Source: an uncultured Lachnospiraceae bacterium
GTDB taxonomy: Bacteria; Bacillota; Clostridia; Lachnospirales; Lachnospiraceae
DNA: 64,000 bases
Direction of reading: 5' to 3'
NCBI GenBank assembly: GCA_910585465.1
Contig: CAJUEW010000001.1
Location: forward strand, 477,849 to 541,848
A program made the translations under genes and the position numbers. This document shows positions 43,087-52,990 of this stretch, one piece after another. Positions within the stretch are counted from its first letter, which is position 1, and every line of letters begins with the position of its first letter. Under the pieces are notes generated by a model. The model was not told the DNA's origin. It made no database searches and saw only the letters and a list, made by a program, of their open reading frames with translations.

Positions 43087-45411
43087 TCACTGCTGCAGCT
43101 TTATGGTATCCACAATCGACAGTTTCCCGATTTTGTTGATTGGCCGCCGGATTGCCAGCGCCGCAGAGCCAAAGCATAAAAAAACGATCAGCAGCAGGGA
43201 CGCAACAGGAAGCTGCCAGCTGGTTCCCCATTTACCGGCAATCAGGAACTGGAACATCATTTTATTCAGCGGCAGGCCCAGGACGCATCCGGTGACACAT
43301 CCCAGGGCTGCATAGGTGACTGCCTCGGCGGCAATCATCTTATATAACTGCCCGGCTCCCATGCCAATGGAACGCATTACGCCATACTGTCTGGTCCTTG
43401 CCGCCACACTGGCATTCATACTGTTAAAAATATTGAATACGGTGATCAGCGCAATAATGAGCAGGAACCCATAAATAAACACTGCACCTGTATAATAGGA
43501 ACTCTGGGATTCTGAATTTGACAGCCGTTTATCTGCAATGGAAGCATCCGGGGGAAGGAGTCTCCGTATCGCTGATACCGTCTCATCACTGCCGCTGCCT
43601 GCAAGCTGTATATCCACAGCTGTATAGCCTGCCATACTAATGCTCTCTGTAAGCAGCTGCTCTGAGCCTATGATATATCCAAGACTTCCTGCTTCACTTG
43701 ACGCATTTGTGGAAGAAAGGATTCCCGCAATCTTCACCCGTTTGTCTCCTAAAGGAGTATGGAGCGTCACGGTGTCCCCCACGTTCCATTGCATGCCGTC
43801 CCGGTAGGTCACTAAGACATCCCCGGTCCCTCCTGGCACAGAGCCGGCAGTCCCCTCGTTCAGTTCCTCTTTGGCCCATTTGAACTGGTTTTCTTCATAG
43901 GAAACCAGTGTGACCGTCCCGCTCCCGGTATCGGAAGAAACGGATAACCCACTGTACTCCATTCTCCCGAAGGCACATTTTACACCCTCAATTTCCCCGA
44001 TTTCTTCTATTGCAGAAGGCTCCAGTCCTGCAGCAGCTGTCACAGATACATCTCCCGCCCAGGGAGCTAACGCAGGCATACCTTGATCCAAAAATACAAC
44101 CATCACCTGAAAAGCCAAAAACAGCATGATGCTGATCGCAAAGGAACAGGTCATCAGAAATAAATTCTTTTTCCCGGACAGGGCATGGAACACCCCCATG
44201 CCTGTTTCCACATGGAACAGTTTTGTATTCGCCGCACGCTTATTCTGTGTCAGCTGGGAACTTCCGCTGATTGCCGTGACAGGCGAAACCCTGGAGGCTT
44301 TTTTCGCCGGGGAAAGGGAAGCAAGCAGGACGATCAGGAAGCCCACCACAATTCCTGTTACGATGCCCACGATACTGAATTCAAATAACGGGACCTCAGA
44401 AAACCGGTCTCCGCTGATGGATTTTAATAACAGGCAGGCGGCCCATGTCACAACCTGGCCTGCCAGCAGACCGATAGGGACGCCCTTGGCGCTCTGCCTG
44501 AGCCCTTGCAGGATTACAAAATGCTTTACCTGTTTTCTGGATGCCCCCAGGCAGCGCAGCAGCCCATAAACTCTCGTCCTCTCCAACACATTGGTGTGAA
44601 AGCTTGCGGAGATCATCACCGTTCCCGCAATCAGAACGAGGAAAACAAGGATTGCAGCGATCAGATAGAGGGCCTGCATAATATTGCTCTCGCTTTGCCC
44701 CATCAGGCCCAATAAAGCGGTATTTTCTGAAATCTGGCCGTCGGAAAGGCCAAACTGTTCCCTAATTTCCTTTATAGATTCCTGGATGTGTGCGCCGTCC
44801 TTAAACTGGATGCGGTATGTGGTGCCGTCTGCCGCGTTTTCATCTGCAATGGCAAGGAAGCCATCTTCACAAAGCGCCATCCCGCAGATATCCGCTTTCA
44901 GCATGGAACCCATATCCGCAAGGACACCGGTAATCCGATATTGTTTTTGTGAGCCGTCCGGAACCGTAACCGTTACGTTATCGCCAATGGACAGACCCCA
45001 TTGCCCCATGGCGTTTTCATTCAGCAGCGCCTCATCCGGCAGGGATGGGTATGTCCCATCCTTCACATCCATTTCGGTCAGGGATTCCATTGTTTCTTCA
45101 TTTGCCCCCACAAAACTGACGGCTTTGCCGGACAGCATCCCCGTGCTGCCCTGGTAGACCCATCCTGATAAAGCCACGTCAACCCTTGCCGATATCAGTT
45201 CTGCCGTCTCCGCCTCCACATCATGGAGCGCCGCATGGTATTCGCCATTGGTTTTAATAAAATAATTCTTCTGGGAACGCACCGCCATGTCCGCCATACT
45301 GAAAATCGCCATTACAAGGCATACAGAAAGGGTAATGCACAGTACGGAAATCCGGTTGTTTTTGCGGTGGACCCTTTCATACCGGGGTATCAGCCCAAGA
45401 TAGCTTTTCAT
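43087..45411 (-). CDS. FtsX-type ABC transporter permease (two FtsX domains)
   Basis: 774 residues: helix 1 at about 18-40, a long extracytoplasmic domain (about 45-240), three helices (about 242-368), a middle helix (about 418-442), a second extracytoplasmic domain, and three C-terminal helices with the FtsX motif TVFNIFNSMNASVAARTRQYGVMRSIGM. The same motif occurs earlier as RTRVYGLLRCLGAS, marking the duplicated architecture. MacB/Bce-like permeases move peptides or lipids out of or away from the membrane. It overlaps the ATPase gene by four bases. Substrate unknown; antimicrobial-peptide resistance is the likely role given the kinase/regulator pair upstream. Confidence 0.88.
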   Translation of the reverse strand: MKSYLGLIPRYERVHRKNNRISVLCITLSVCLVMAIFSMADMAVRSQKNYFIKTNGEYHAALHDVEAETAELISARVDVALSGWVYQGSTGMLSGKAVSFVGANEETMESLTEMDVKDGTYPSLPDEALLNENAMGQWGLSIGDNVTVTVPDGSQKQYRITGVLADMGSMLKADICGMALCEDGFLAIADENAADGTTYRIQFKDGAHIQESIKEIREQFGLSDGQISENTALLGLMGQSESNIMQALYLIAAILVFLVLIAGTVMISASFHTNVLERTRVYGLLRCLGASRKQVKHFVILQGLRQSAKGVPIGLLAGQVVTWAACLLLKSISGDRFSEVPLFEFSIVGIVTGIVVGFLIVLLASLSPAKKASRVSPVTAISGSSQLTQNKRAANTKLFHVETGMGVFHALSGKKNLFLMTCSFAISIMLFLAFQVMVVFLDQGMPALAPWAGDVSVTAAAGLEPSAIEEIGEIEGVKCAFGRMEYSGLSVSSDTGSGTVTLVSYEENQFKWAKEELNEGTAGSVPGGTGDVLVTYRDGMQWNVGDTVTLHTPLGDKRVKIAGILSSTNASSEAGSLGYIIGSEQLLTESISMAGYTAVDIQLAGSGSDETVSAIRRLLPPDASIADKRLSNSESQSSYYTGAVFIYGFLLIIALITVFNIFNSMNASVAARTRQYGVMRSIGMGAGQLYKMIAAEAVTYAALGCVTGCVLGLPLNKMMFQFLIAGKWGTSWQLPVASLLLIVFLCFGSAALAIRRPINKIGKLSIVDTIKLQQ

Positions 45412-46097
45412 CTCGCCGCCACCCCCAAATCCTTCAGCCTGCCGTCCGTCATGCGCAGTACCCGGTCTGTTGCCTCCGCATGGTTCTCGTTATGGGTGAT
45501 CATCAGGATGGTCTGCCTGTACCTGGACGACATGGATTTTAAAAGTGTGATGACCTCCTGGCTGTTCCTGGAATCCAGGTTACCGGTTGGCTCATCTGCC
45601 ATGATGATGGCAGGACGGGCAGCCAGCGCCCTGCCGATTGCCACCCTCTGCTGCTGGCCTCCGGAAAGTTGGCTGGGAAGATGCTTCCTGCGTTCCTTTA
45701 AGCCCAGGGTTCCAAGCAGCTCCTCCACATACTTCTGATCCGGCTTCTGGTAATCTAACAACAGAGGAAATGTAATGTTCTGCTCTACATTCAGCTCCGG
45801 GATCAGGTTAAAGGACTGGAAAATAAACCCGATATTCTGTCGGCGAAATACGGTAAGCCTCTTTTCGGGCATAGAAAAAATGTCCTTCCCATCGATCAGC
45901 ACTTTCCCGGAGGTCGGGTTATCCAAAGCCCCTACCACATTTAAAAGCGTGCTTTTCCCGGATCCGGACTCGCCTACAATTGCGATAAATTCCCCTTTGC
46001 CTACGGAGAAGGAAACATTATCAAGCGCCCGGACTTCTGCTTCCCCTTTTCCATAGGTCTTACACAAATTTTGTACTTCAAGTATATTCATATTCAT
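45408..46097 (-). CDS. ABC transporter ATPase, MacB/BceA type
   Basis: About 229 residues with Walker A GESGSGKSTL, Q-loop FQSFNLIPELNV, signature LSGGQQQRVAIGRAL, Walker B IIMADEPTGNLDS and the H-loop TH. The length and LDNVSFSV N-terminus fit the MacB/LolD/Bce class that energises FtsX-type permeases. I start at the ATG at 46097, next to the AGGCAGGTA ribosome site; six bases later is another ATG. Coupled to the permease gene. Confidence 0.93.
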   Translation of the reverse strand: MNMNILEVQNLCKTYGKGEAEVRALDNVSFSVGKGEFIAIVGESGSGKSTLLNVVGALDNPTSGKVLIDGKDIFSMPEKRLTVFRRQNIGFIFQSFNLIPELNVEQNITFPLLLDYQKPDQKYVEELLGTLGLKERRKHLPSQLSGGQQQRVAIGRALAARPAIIMADEPTGNLDSRNSQEVITLLKSMSSRYRQTILMITHNENHAEATDRVLRMTDGRLKDLGVAAR

Positions 46098-46155
46098 TAC
46101 CTGCCTTTCGGGAATGATCATACCCGATGGGTCTTACTCTCACATGAATTTCATC

Positions 46156-47382
46156 TTACTCTTTTGTAAGATGGAAAAAGCTTAAGACAAATCTGCTGCC
46201 CTGGCCAACCCTGCTGGTTACGGAAATCGTTCCCTGATGAGCTTCCACAATGGATTTTGCCAGAGGCAGGCCCAAGCCGATCCCATGGGTATCCTGGGAA
46301 AACCGGCTCCGGTAAAACCGTTTGAAGATATTATGGATATCCTCCTGGTGGATCCCTTTTCCGTTGTCCTCCACCACAATATTTGTAAAAAGGGGCGCCC
46401 TCTCCCAGCGAATCACTACTTTTCCGCCTCTCCGGGTATGCTCCAGCGCATTTTTTACTACATTTCCCAGGGCTTCCGACATCCAAAGGGCATCGCAGTA
46501 TAAGCAGGCATCTGGTTTTCCGGATAACACAATCTCCTTCTCTTCCTGGGCGGCCTGTGTTTCAAAGCGTTCCGTCACGTCCCGCAGGAGCATTTCCATG
46601 TTTTCCTCCGCCATTTCCATCCTGACCGTGCCTGCGTCCAGCCTTGCTATTTTCAGGAGCGTATAGACGACATCCTCTATCCGGCGTATTTCCCGCAGGG
46701 ATTTTTGGCAAAATCTGTTGATTGTTTCCCTGTCCGTCCCCTCCTGTGCCATAATCTCATCATACATTTTAAGCGCTGCCAGGGGCGTCTTTAACTGATG
46801 GGAAACATCTGAGATCATATCCTGCAAAAATATGCGCGTCTGTTTTTCATGCTCTGCCTGGGCGGAGAGAGTGGCGGCAAGTTCATTGATTCTGTGGAAC
46901 AGGCTGTACCAGCCTCCTGTCTCTTCACAATCCATTCTCTGGCTCGTATCCCCCCAAAGGAACCGGGTGATCATGGTATCTGCTTTTGCAATCGCCTCTT
47001 TTTGTTTCCGGATGTAAAGCCAGACTGTCAGGAAAACAGCCAGGAAAATGCTAAAAAGCATACCTCCAAAGCCTGCGGCGGTACGCTTCCGGTAAGCAGC
47101 AACAGCAGAAATCAGCCTGGGATCCGCATCTTCATGGTAGCCTGTTTCCCGCAGAACCTGCTTTCCGGCCTCCATGTCAGAATCCGTTTTGTCTTTCGTA
47201 AATGCGGCTGCCATATTTGTGTCCGGGTGGTTTACCAAATACCCTGCCGTCCCATAATCATGCTCTACCATTGTTTTTTGGAAATCATTTGTCATATAGG
47301 ATAAGAGGATGCCCAAACCTGCCGCAGCAGCCAGGCAGACCGCAAGCAACTGGCACAGCATCCTCCTTGTTTCTTTTCCCAT
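46156..47382 (-). CDS. Sensor histidine kinase
   Basis: 408 residues from the ATG at 47382, spaced nine bases from GAGGAGG; earlier ATGs are too close or unsupported. Two helices (about 7-29 and 105-127) enclose a roughly 75-residue sensor loop. A HisKA H-box SDVSHQLKTPLAALKMYDE and HATPase boxes GNVVKNALEHT, VEDNGKGI and GIGLGLPLAKSIVEAHQG follow. It has a real extracellular loop, unlike the intramembrane-sensing BceS kinases. It should phosphorylate the upstream OmpR regulator and control the ABC genes behind it. Confidence 0.93.
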   Translation of the reverse strand: MGKETRRMLCQLLAVCLAAAAGLGILLSYMTNDFQKTMVEHDYGTAGYLVNHPDTNMAAAFTKDKTDSDMEAGKQVLRETGYHEDADPRLISAVAAYRKRTAAGFGGMLFSIFLAVFLTVWLYIRKQKEAIAKADTMITRFLWGDTSQRMDCEETGGWYSLFHRINELAATLSAQAEHEKQTRIFLQDMISDVSHQLKTPLAALKMYDEIMAQEGTDRETINRFCQKSLREIRRIEDVVYTLLKIARLDAGTVRMEMAEENMEMLLRDVTERFETQAAQEEKEIVLSGKPDACLYCDALWMSEALGNVVKNALEHTRRGGKVVIRWERAPLFTNIVVEDNGKGIHQEDIHNIFKRFYRSRFSQDTHGIGLGLPLAKSIVEAHQGTISVTSRVGQGSRFVLSFFHLTKE

Positions 47383-47398
47383 TCTTTTCATTCCTCCT

Positions 47399-48094
47399 CT
47401 ACTTCCCGGCCCATTTATAGCCAAAACCAATTTCCGTCAGAAGCTTTGTAGGGGAATCCGGGTCGTCTTCAATTTTCCTCCGAAGCCTGCGTATATAGAC
47501 GGAAAGGGTATTGTCATCCACATAACTGCCGTTCCCATCCCAGAGGCGGTCTAAGATCAGTTCCCTCGGCAGAATGCGGCCTGGATTTTTCAAAAACAGG
47601 CAGAGCAGCTTATATTCCACCAATGTCAAAGGTAATTCTGTCTCCCCTTTCCAACAAATCCGCTCCGACAGGTCAATTCGGATTCCATTGGATTCCAGTA
47701 CCATCCCGCTTTTATTGAATTGCCCGGATCGGCGCAGCAATGCGTTGATCCTTGAAAGGACTTCTCCCAATTTAAAAGGTTTGGTAATGTAGTCATCCCC
47801 GCCCATGTCCAGCCCTTTTACAATGCTGATCTCTTCATCCGAAGCTGTCAGGAATATAATCGGAACGGCGGACGTCTTTCGTACCTCCTGGCAGATGTCA
47901 AAGCCTGTCCCATCCGGCAGCGTGACGTCAAGCAATAAAAGGCCATACTGCCCTGCCTGGAAGAATTGATGCGCCTCCTTTACGGTACGGGCATTATCCA
48001 CCGCAAACCCGTTTTTCTCAAGTGTATATTTCAGGCCTTCAATGAGACTTAAATCATCTTCAACATATAGTATCTTTCTGTTATTCATTTCCAT
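47399..48094 (-). CDS. OmpR/PhoB-family response regulator
   Basis: 231 residues: a receiver domain with acidic pocket VEDD, phospho-acceptor LLLDVTLPDGTG near residue 55, LTASDEE and Lys in ITKPFKLGE, and a winged-helix DNA-binding domain ending YVDDNTLSVYIRRLRRKIEDD...GFGYKWAGK. It is first in the regulator-kinase-ATPase-permease operon, the order of Bce-type resistance modules. Confidence 0.95.
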   Translation of the reverse strand: MEMNNRKILYVEDDLSLIEGLKYTLEKNGFAVDNARTVKEAHQFFQAGQYGLLLLDVTLPDGTGFDICQEVRKTSAVPIIFLTASDEEISIVKGLDMGGDDYITKPFKLGEVLSRINALLRRSGQFNKSGMVLESNGIRIDLSERICWKGETELPLTLVEYKLLCLFLKNPGRILPRELILDRLWDGNGSYVDDNTLSVYIRRLRRKIEDDPDSPTKLLTEIGFGYKWAGK

Positions 48095-48131
48095 GTGTAT
48101 CCTTTTATACCATCCTCAATCAACAAGATTT

Positions 48132-48729
48132 TTATGATGCTCTCCCACCAGCATAAAAAGCCATCACCCCTCTATGATATGTATACCAAAGTATGAGAAC
48201 CGGGAACAACGCGCACGCTGCCATCATCCCCGCATCGGTTACTGCGAATATCCTAAAAAATGACTCCTGCCTGTCTATCGCCAAAGCGGATTGCGCAATT
48301 GCTGTAATCCCTGCTGCTATGCCGCCTTGCAGCAGGCCTCTCTCAATACCATCCCATACATTTCTTTTTTCCGGATGCCGATTTTATGCATAACCTGAAA
48401 GTCATTTCTCCTGTTCAGCAGGTTTGCAAAAACAGTATTGAAGCAGACCAGCCATATTGTCTATAACGCCAACAACCGTAAGCTTAAGCCCCGTCAAGCA
48501 ATATAGCACATCTCCCGTATTCTGCATCTGTGACTGTCAGATCAACAGAAGCCGGAGCGCCTGGCTTTAACTTGTTTTTTTCTACATAATTTTTCGTAAA
48601 TACAACTTCATTTTCTTTTTGCGCCCAACGTCCATTTTGAACTGTCAGCGGTACATTCCGCAAGGCCTGCAAGGATACCGTATTCTGGCGGTATACCTTT
48701 GAAATATTTTCTGCTCTCAATATCTCCAT
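48132..48729 (-). pseudogene. Collapsed ABC transporter: ATPase N-terminus fused to permease C-terminus
   Basis: The ATG at 48729 follows GGAGG and reads EILRAENISKVYRQNTVSLQ, the first 35 residues of a MacB-type ATPase. Without a stop it passes into WAQKENEVVFTKNYVEKNKL and so on, which looks like the extracytoplasmic part of an FtsX permease. The frame stops at 48484; after frameshifts the DNA continues as FtsX C-terminal sequence (KIGIRKKEMYGMV, FFRIFAVTDAGMMAACALFPVLILWYTY) to a TAA at 48132. A deletion of more than 1.5 kb removed the Walker motifs. This explains the otherwise gene-free stretch 48100-48480. Confidence 0.75.
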
Positions 48730-48814
48730 TTTTAAAACCTCCATTTCTGGTTATCTACTACAATGTATTTATCATTCATGTCATTAAATTTTTCCCCTTC
48801 CAAACCGGAAGTTG

Positions 48815-49468
48815 TCACGCAGATAACCTTTCAATCGCTATATGAATAAAAGGAACATACATAAAAAACAAAGATAAGCGTTCCCATAATCCCTCATACC
48901 CTAATACAGTATTTTTGAATTGCTCTTTATCTCCCATGATAAAGCAGATAAAGAAAACGAACGATAGAACGAATGCGATAATATCTACGAAACCCCAAAC
49001 AGCATTATTCTGCTTAAATGATAGAATTCCATTTAACAAGGGCAAAAACAGCAATGTCATAAATCCGATTGCGGCACTTACGCCATGTATCTTTGAAGCT
49101 GTGGTAATGATGTCTTTCGTTTCATTTACGCTGAAAATGCCCGAAATCAATCCTGCGCCAACCGCAAAAACCCCAATCGAAAAGAACAGGAAAACAGACA
49201 GAATGGGAAACTCCGCTTTTGCAGATAGATAGAAGACCATTGCCACAAATAGCAAAAAGCCTCCAAGCCATACCAGCCATACGTTATAAATCACCCGAAC
49301 AGGACTTTGCGGACTTCCTAACGCACTCATTACCGTAGTTTTACCGTCATACCCTTTATAGTACCGTCCCAGTATCCATGGGAGAAGAAACTCCCCAATA
49401 ATTGTAAAGAGCAAAAGCAAATTAAATAATCTACTTCTCATCACATTCTGCACCATGTTTTGTATCAT
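48815..49468 (-). CDS. DUF998-like membrane protein
   Basis: 217 residues with six to seven transmembrane helices. The pattern (alternating helices, SALGSPQSPVRVIYNVWL after the first helix, GIFSVNE...SKIHGVSAAIGFM) resembles DUF998. The ATG at 49468 follows GGAGATAAAAGTAT. A single-gene unit between the ABC remnant and the GrpB gene. Function unknown. Confidence 0.7.
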   Translation of the reverse strand: MIQNMVQNVMRSRLFNLLLLFTIIGEFLLPWILGRYYKGYDGKTTVMSALGSPQSPVRVIYNVWLVWLGGFLLFVAMVFYLSAKAEFPILSVFLFFSIGVFAVGAGLISGIFSVNETKDIITTASKIHGVSAAIGFMTLLFLPLLNGILSFKQNNAVWGFVDIIAFVLSFVFFICFIMGDKEQFKNTVLGYEGLWERLSLFFMYVPFIHIAIERLSA

Positions 49469-49567
49469 ATACTTTTATCTCCATAAATTGCTGATTTTCC
49501 ACAACTTTGTCAGCTCTGCGTCTGGCTCTATGAGGATATACTAATTTTCCAATAAACAGTTATGGTT

Positions 49568-50104
49568 TTATCGTTCAGATTTCCAGTTATCTGCCTCTTT
49601 TAACAGGCAGTCTATCAATTCCTGTTTTCCGGTAGTATAATTTTTTCGGTCATGTGAAAACTGTGCTGCCAGTTTTTGCTTACACGCATCATACATCATC
49701 GCTTTCTCCGGATGTGTGTTCAGGTAATCTCTAAAATTGATATAATTGTTCCATTCTGCTCCGCGCCACTTCACTACATGAATATGGTGGGTTCGTGTAT
49801 CATCTTCAAAATTACCTCTTACAAACAAAATTTGTCCTGCAACATCTTCTCCACGATAAATAAAATCATGTTGTTTCAACAATTCGATATAAGGTAAAAT
49901 ATCATCCACTTCTTGAACGCCTGCCACAATATCTATAATAGGTTTTGCATGAATGAACGGAATAGCAGTGCTTCCAATATGCTGAATGTCAATAGCCATG
50001 TTTCCTAAAAGCCGGTTTAATACTTGAATTATATTTTTAGCGTTTTCATTCCATTCTTCTTGATGGGATATTAACTGTACTGTGCCTCTTTTCAGTCCTG
50101 TCAT
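49568..50104 (-). CDS. GrpB/UPF0157 family nucleotidyltransferase-like protein
   Basis: 178 residues with the GrpB signature: QHIGSTAIPFIHAKPIIDI (the Gly-Ser of a nucleotidyltransferase fold and the Asp pair), HIHVVKWRGAEWNNYINFRDYLNTHPE, and the C-terminal YTTGKQELIDCLLKEA. GrpB proteins have the polymerase-beta-type NTase fold with unproven substrates. ATG at 50104 with GAGGTAAAAAATATT upstream. Stand-alone gene in the accessory region. Confidence 0.9.
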   Translation of the reverse strand: MTGLKRGTVQLISHQEEWNENAKNIIQVLNRLLGNMAIDIQHIGSTAIPFIHAKPIIDIVAGVQEVDDILPYIELLKQHDFIYRGEDVAGQILFVRGNFEDDTRTHHIHVVKWRGAEWNNYINFRDYLNTHPEKAMMYDACKQKLAAQFSHDRKNYTTGKQELIDCLLKEADNWKSER

Positions 50105-50230
50105 AATATTTTTTACCTCAAAAATTTTGGTTTATCGTTTTCCACCAGGAAGCTTTTCATGCTGCCTGCCTCCAACATATATAAATAAGAATCCTGCCCC
50201 AGCAGGATTCCGCGCCGCAAATGCGTCGCC

Positions 50231-51457
50231 TTAGCGACATGTGCCTCTGCATTTGCGTGCGCATCCCCGCGGAGCGCTTTTGTTCCATGGGACGCACTTT
50301 CCTATGGAACAGAAAATCTGCCAGGCAGATACGGCTCCGGCAAGCAGCAGCATAACCGCCGGAACTATATATTTCCGCGGATGGTGCCACAGGTCGCTTT
50401 CAATCTTCCAGTCCCGGATGGGATAAAACCACTCCAGCAGCACAGACATCACAGCGCTCTGCAGGGCAAAGAAAACCGCCCCAAAAGCCAATGGAACCGT
50501 GACATGTCCGTTTTGTACCTGCCAGCTTATGAGAAATATCACATCCGCCATCATATTGCACAGGAAAATGAACAGGCAGTATGGAATGCAGAAACGCCAT
50601 TTCTGTCCGGGCAGGAAACGGACCGCCTGCTCCAGATCACGGTCACAGGACAGCAGGATACAGACGGGCGTATTCAAAGACAACACCGCAAAGCCAATGG
50701 GAACAACGGACAGCCCGGCTATTTCTTTCAGAAAATAAGGCATTACAAGAGCAACGCACCACATCACAGCGGTATTGAGCAGATAATTCCTGTGGCAGGT
50801 GAGATACCGGAAAAAATACCGCCACAGGGAAGCCCCTTTCCTCTGCCTGACGGCATAACGTCTCTTACTCTCCCACTGATAAAAAGCATATCCGTCTGCC
50901 CTCCACAGGAACAGAACGGCAAACAACCCATTTGCAAGCAACAGCAGACTGATCCATGACCTGCCTCCGAAAAGAAGAATGACAGCCACCACGATGGCCG
51001 TCCAGAGGACGCCTGCGTACCAGTATTTTCTCAGGGAATAAACGGCAGCCGCCATCAGAACAGCATGAAACATACAGATTATAATCCCGATGATTTCTAT
51101 CGCCTTCCATTCTGAAATAGCCAGCAAAACCGCCAGAAGCAGCCCTGTCTTTGTAAGAACCGTATAAGCTCCCAGCGCAGCCACATAGGAGAAAACAAAT
51201 TCCCGACTATGGTATGGTAGCATCAGCATATGCTTCAATTCCTCCGCGTTATCTCCGGAAGAAAGAGCCTGCCACATCACGCCTGTGGTAAAGGCGCTTA
51301 TCATCAGCACACGGACAGACGCTGCAACCTGCACCTGAAAGCCTGCGATATACAGCCCCCAAAATACAATGATGTCAATCAAAAGCGTCCGTGGCAGCCG
51401 CTCATACTTTACCCCAAACAGCTTTTTGCCAAAGGCCTTACCTGTCATTTTCATCAT
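50231..51457 (-). CDS. ABC transporter membrane subunit, unclassified
   Basis: 408 residues with about 10-12 transmembrane helices. The start is taken at the ATG at 51457, six bases behind GGGAGG and overlapping the ATPase stop; longer frames lack a site. No family is recognised by eye, but coupling to an ABC ATPase makes it the permease. The last 20 residues (CVPWNKSAPRGCARKCRGTCR) are Cys/Arg-rich and unlike the rest, so the true end may have been changed by a late mutation. Confidence 0.75.
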   Translation of the reverse strand: MMKMTGKAFGKKLFGVKYERLPRTLLIDIIVFWGLYIAGFQVQVAASVRVLMISAFTTGVMWQALSSGDNAEELKHMLMLPYHSREFVFSYVAALGAYTVLTKTGLLLAVLLAISEWKAIEIIGIIICMFHAVLMAAAVYSLRKYWYAGVLWTAIVVAVILLFGGRSWISLLLLANGLFAVLFLWRADGYAFYQWESKRRYAVRQRKGASLWRYFFRYLTCHRNYLLNTAVMWCVALVMPYFLKEIAGLSVVPIGFAVLSLNTPVCILLSCDRDLEQAVRFLPGQKWRFCIPYCLFIFLCNMMADVIFLISWQVQNGHVTVPLAFGAVFFALQSAVMSVLLEWFYPIRDWKIESDLWHHPRKYIVPAVMLLLAGAVSAWQIFCSIGKCVPWNKSAPRGCARKCRGTCR

Positions 51458-52145
51458 GGAGAGCCTCCCGGATATCCTCGGCATTGATTTGTCCATGTTC
51501 AAATGTCTTCCGGATTTTCCCATCCTCCAGGACAAATACCCGGTCGGAAGTCAGCGTAATGCTCTCCAGGATATGGGAGGAAAACAGGACGGTCCCATGC
51601 TCCCTGTATCCGGCAATCTGCCCATACAGGTATTCCGTACTCTGGAAATCCAGCCCGTTCACCGGCTCATCCAGAAGAAGCAGTCTGGGTTTCAGGGCAA
51701 AAGCCGTAATCAGAAATGTTTTTTTCCGGTTCCCGGTTGACAGCTCCCGCAACAGGGTATCTGCATATGCTTCAAAATGAAAGCCCCGTATCAGCTCCGA
51801 CACATCCGGAACCTCTTTCCCATAAGCGGCGCATACATAGGCCAGGTATTCCCGGAAGGTAAAATACGAAAAAGAATTGTCCTCGGCAAACACAGTATAG
51901 CGGCACAGCTTAAAATCCTGTTTCCTGAAATCCACAGAGGAACCGCAAAAGCAGATACCCTCTGAACGGAAGGTCGGAAGCAGGCCGGAAAGCACCTTCA
52001 GGAATGTGGTTTTCCCGGCTCCGTTCAGCCCGATCAATCCTGCCACTTCATGTTCGGACAGTTCAAAGGAAAAATCCGAAAGCACCATTTTCTCGTTATT
52101 GTACCATGCGCTTAAATTTTCTACAGTCAGGAGCGCCTGTCCCAT
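51438..52145 (-). CDS. ABC transporter ATPase
   Basis: 235 residues from the ATG at 52145 behind GGGGGCAGGTAAT. Walker A GLNGAGKTTFLKVL, a variant signature LSTGNRKKTFLITAFALKP, and Walker B RLLLLDEPVNGLDFQ are clear, so it hydrolyses ATP to drive the coupled permease. The loosely matching signature and Asn-rich D-loop are typical of CcmA/YtrB-like exporters for peptides. Flanked by small membrane proteins and a CPBP protease. Confidence 0.9.
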   Translation of the reverse strand: MGQALLTVENLSAWYNNEKMVLSDFSFELSEHEVAGLIGLNGAGKTTFLKVLSGLLPTFRSEGICFCGSSVDFRKQDFKLCRYTVFAEDNSFSYFTFREYLAYVCAAYGKEVPDVSELIRGFHFEAYADTLLRELSTGNRKKTFLITAFALKPRLLLLDEPVNGLDFQSTEYLYGQIAGYREHGTVLFSSHILESITLTSDRVFVLEDGKIRKTFEHGQINAEDIREALHDENDR

Positions 52146-52146
52146 A

Positions 52147-52323
52147 TTACCTGCCCCCTTTGCCGTTCTTTTCTTTTTTCCATGCTGCATATGCGGAATA
52201 TAGAAATACGCCTGCTAAAACCAGATAAAGGCCCGCCATCGGGAATCTGCCGGATACCCCGCATACAATGGCCGCAACCAGCCAAATCAGTCCAATGATT
52301 CCACGAATATAAATATGACGCAT
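52147..52323 (-). CDS. Small two-helix membrane protein
   Basis: 58 residues from the ATG at 52323 with GGAGAGAAAGAGA upstream. Two hydrophobic helices (about 7-23 and 28-45) and a basic tail (WKKEKNGKGGR). It ends two bases before the ATPase start, so it belongs to the same operon. It could be an accessory subunit or immunity peptide for the transporter; no family recognised. Confidence 0.65.
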   Translation of the reverse strand: MRHIYIRGIIGLIWLVAAIVCGVSGRFPMAGLYLVLAGVFLYSAYAAWKKEKNGKGGR

Positions 52324-52357
52324 TCTCTTTCTCTCCTTCCTGTATTTCAATATAGGA

Positions 52358-52990
52358 CTATACATTCAGCATCTGCTCATATAAGTTCACAACGACACCT
52401 GCCTGTACCAGCCAGATCAAAAGCGCTGACAGAACGAATCCATATAGCAGCCCGAATAATCTTTTTTTCGCCGGAATAGCTGCCAATAGTGAAAATGTCA
52501 TACCTATATAGACAATCAATAATGACAGCTTTTCTCCCGCTGTAAAATACCTTTCTGCGAAAACTGTTAAATACCATTCCGTAAAAAACAGAGCAAAGGG
52601 CAGTGAAGCAATCATATAAGCGTAATGTATCTTTTTATGTACATGCCATATCAGAAAACCACAAAACGGAGTGGCCATGGCAACAGTCCCCCACAAAATC
52701 ACCTGCGATTTCGGGAAAAAACCTAAAAACAGAACCGTATATCCATAATATGCCATCAGCATTCCGGCAAAAAACGCAGGAGAACGGGCCGCTGCAAGTA
52801 AGGGTGTCTTTGAACGAACCGCTATCAGCGCCGCTGCCCAGACCCATATGCCGAACCGTCCCATGATATCGGCAAATATCGGTAAATAGTACAGGATCTC
52901 CCGCCCGTCCGCAAATTTCGCGGTTATCCCCAAAGCAACGCCAACCATAAATGGCGATATCAGCATGCGTATGTTTAAATCCTTTTGCAT
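52358..52990 (-). CDS. Membrane protein, six to seven helices, unknown function
   Basis: 210 residues, almost wholly hydrophobic, with AGGAGAAGTGA before its ATG. It overlaps the CPBP gene's stop by 16 bases, so it is translated with it. No recognised family and no catalytic motif. The context (CPBP protease, small membrane protein, ABC pair) suggests envelope protection or peptide handling, as inference. Confidence 0.65.
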   Translation of the reverse strand: MQKDLNIRMLISPFMVGVALGITAKFADGREILYYLPIFADIMGRFGIWVWAAALIAVRSKTPLLAAARSPAFFAGMLMAYYGYTVLFLGFFPKSQVILWGTVAMATPFCGFLIWHVHKKIHYAYMIASLPFALFFTEWYLTVFAERYFTAGEKLSLLIVYIGMTFSLLAAIPAKKRLFGLLYGFVLSALLIWLVQAGVVVNLYEQMLNV

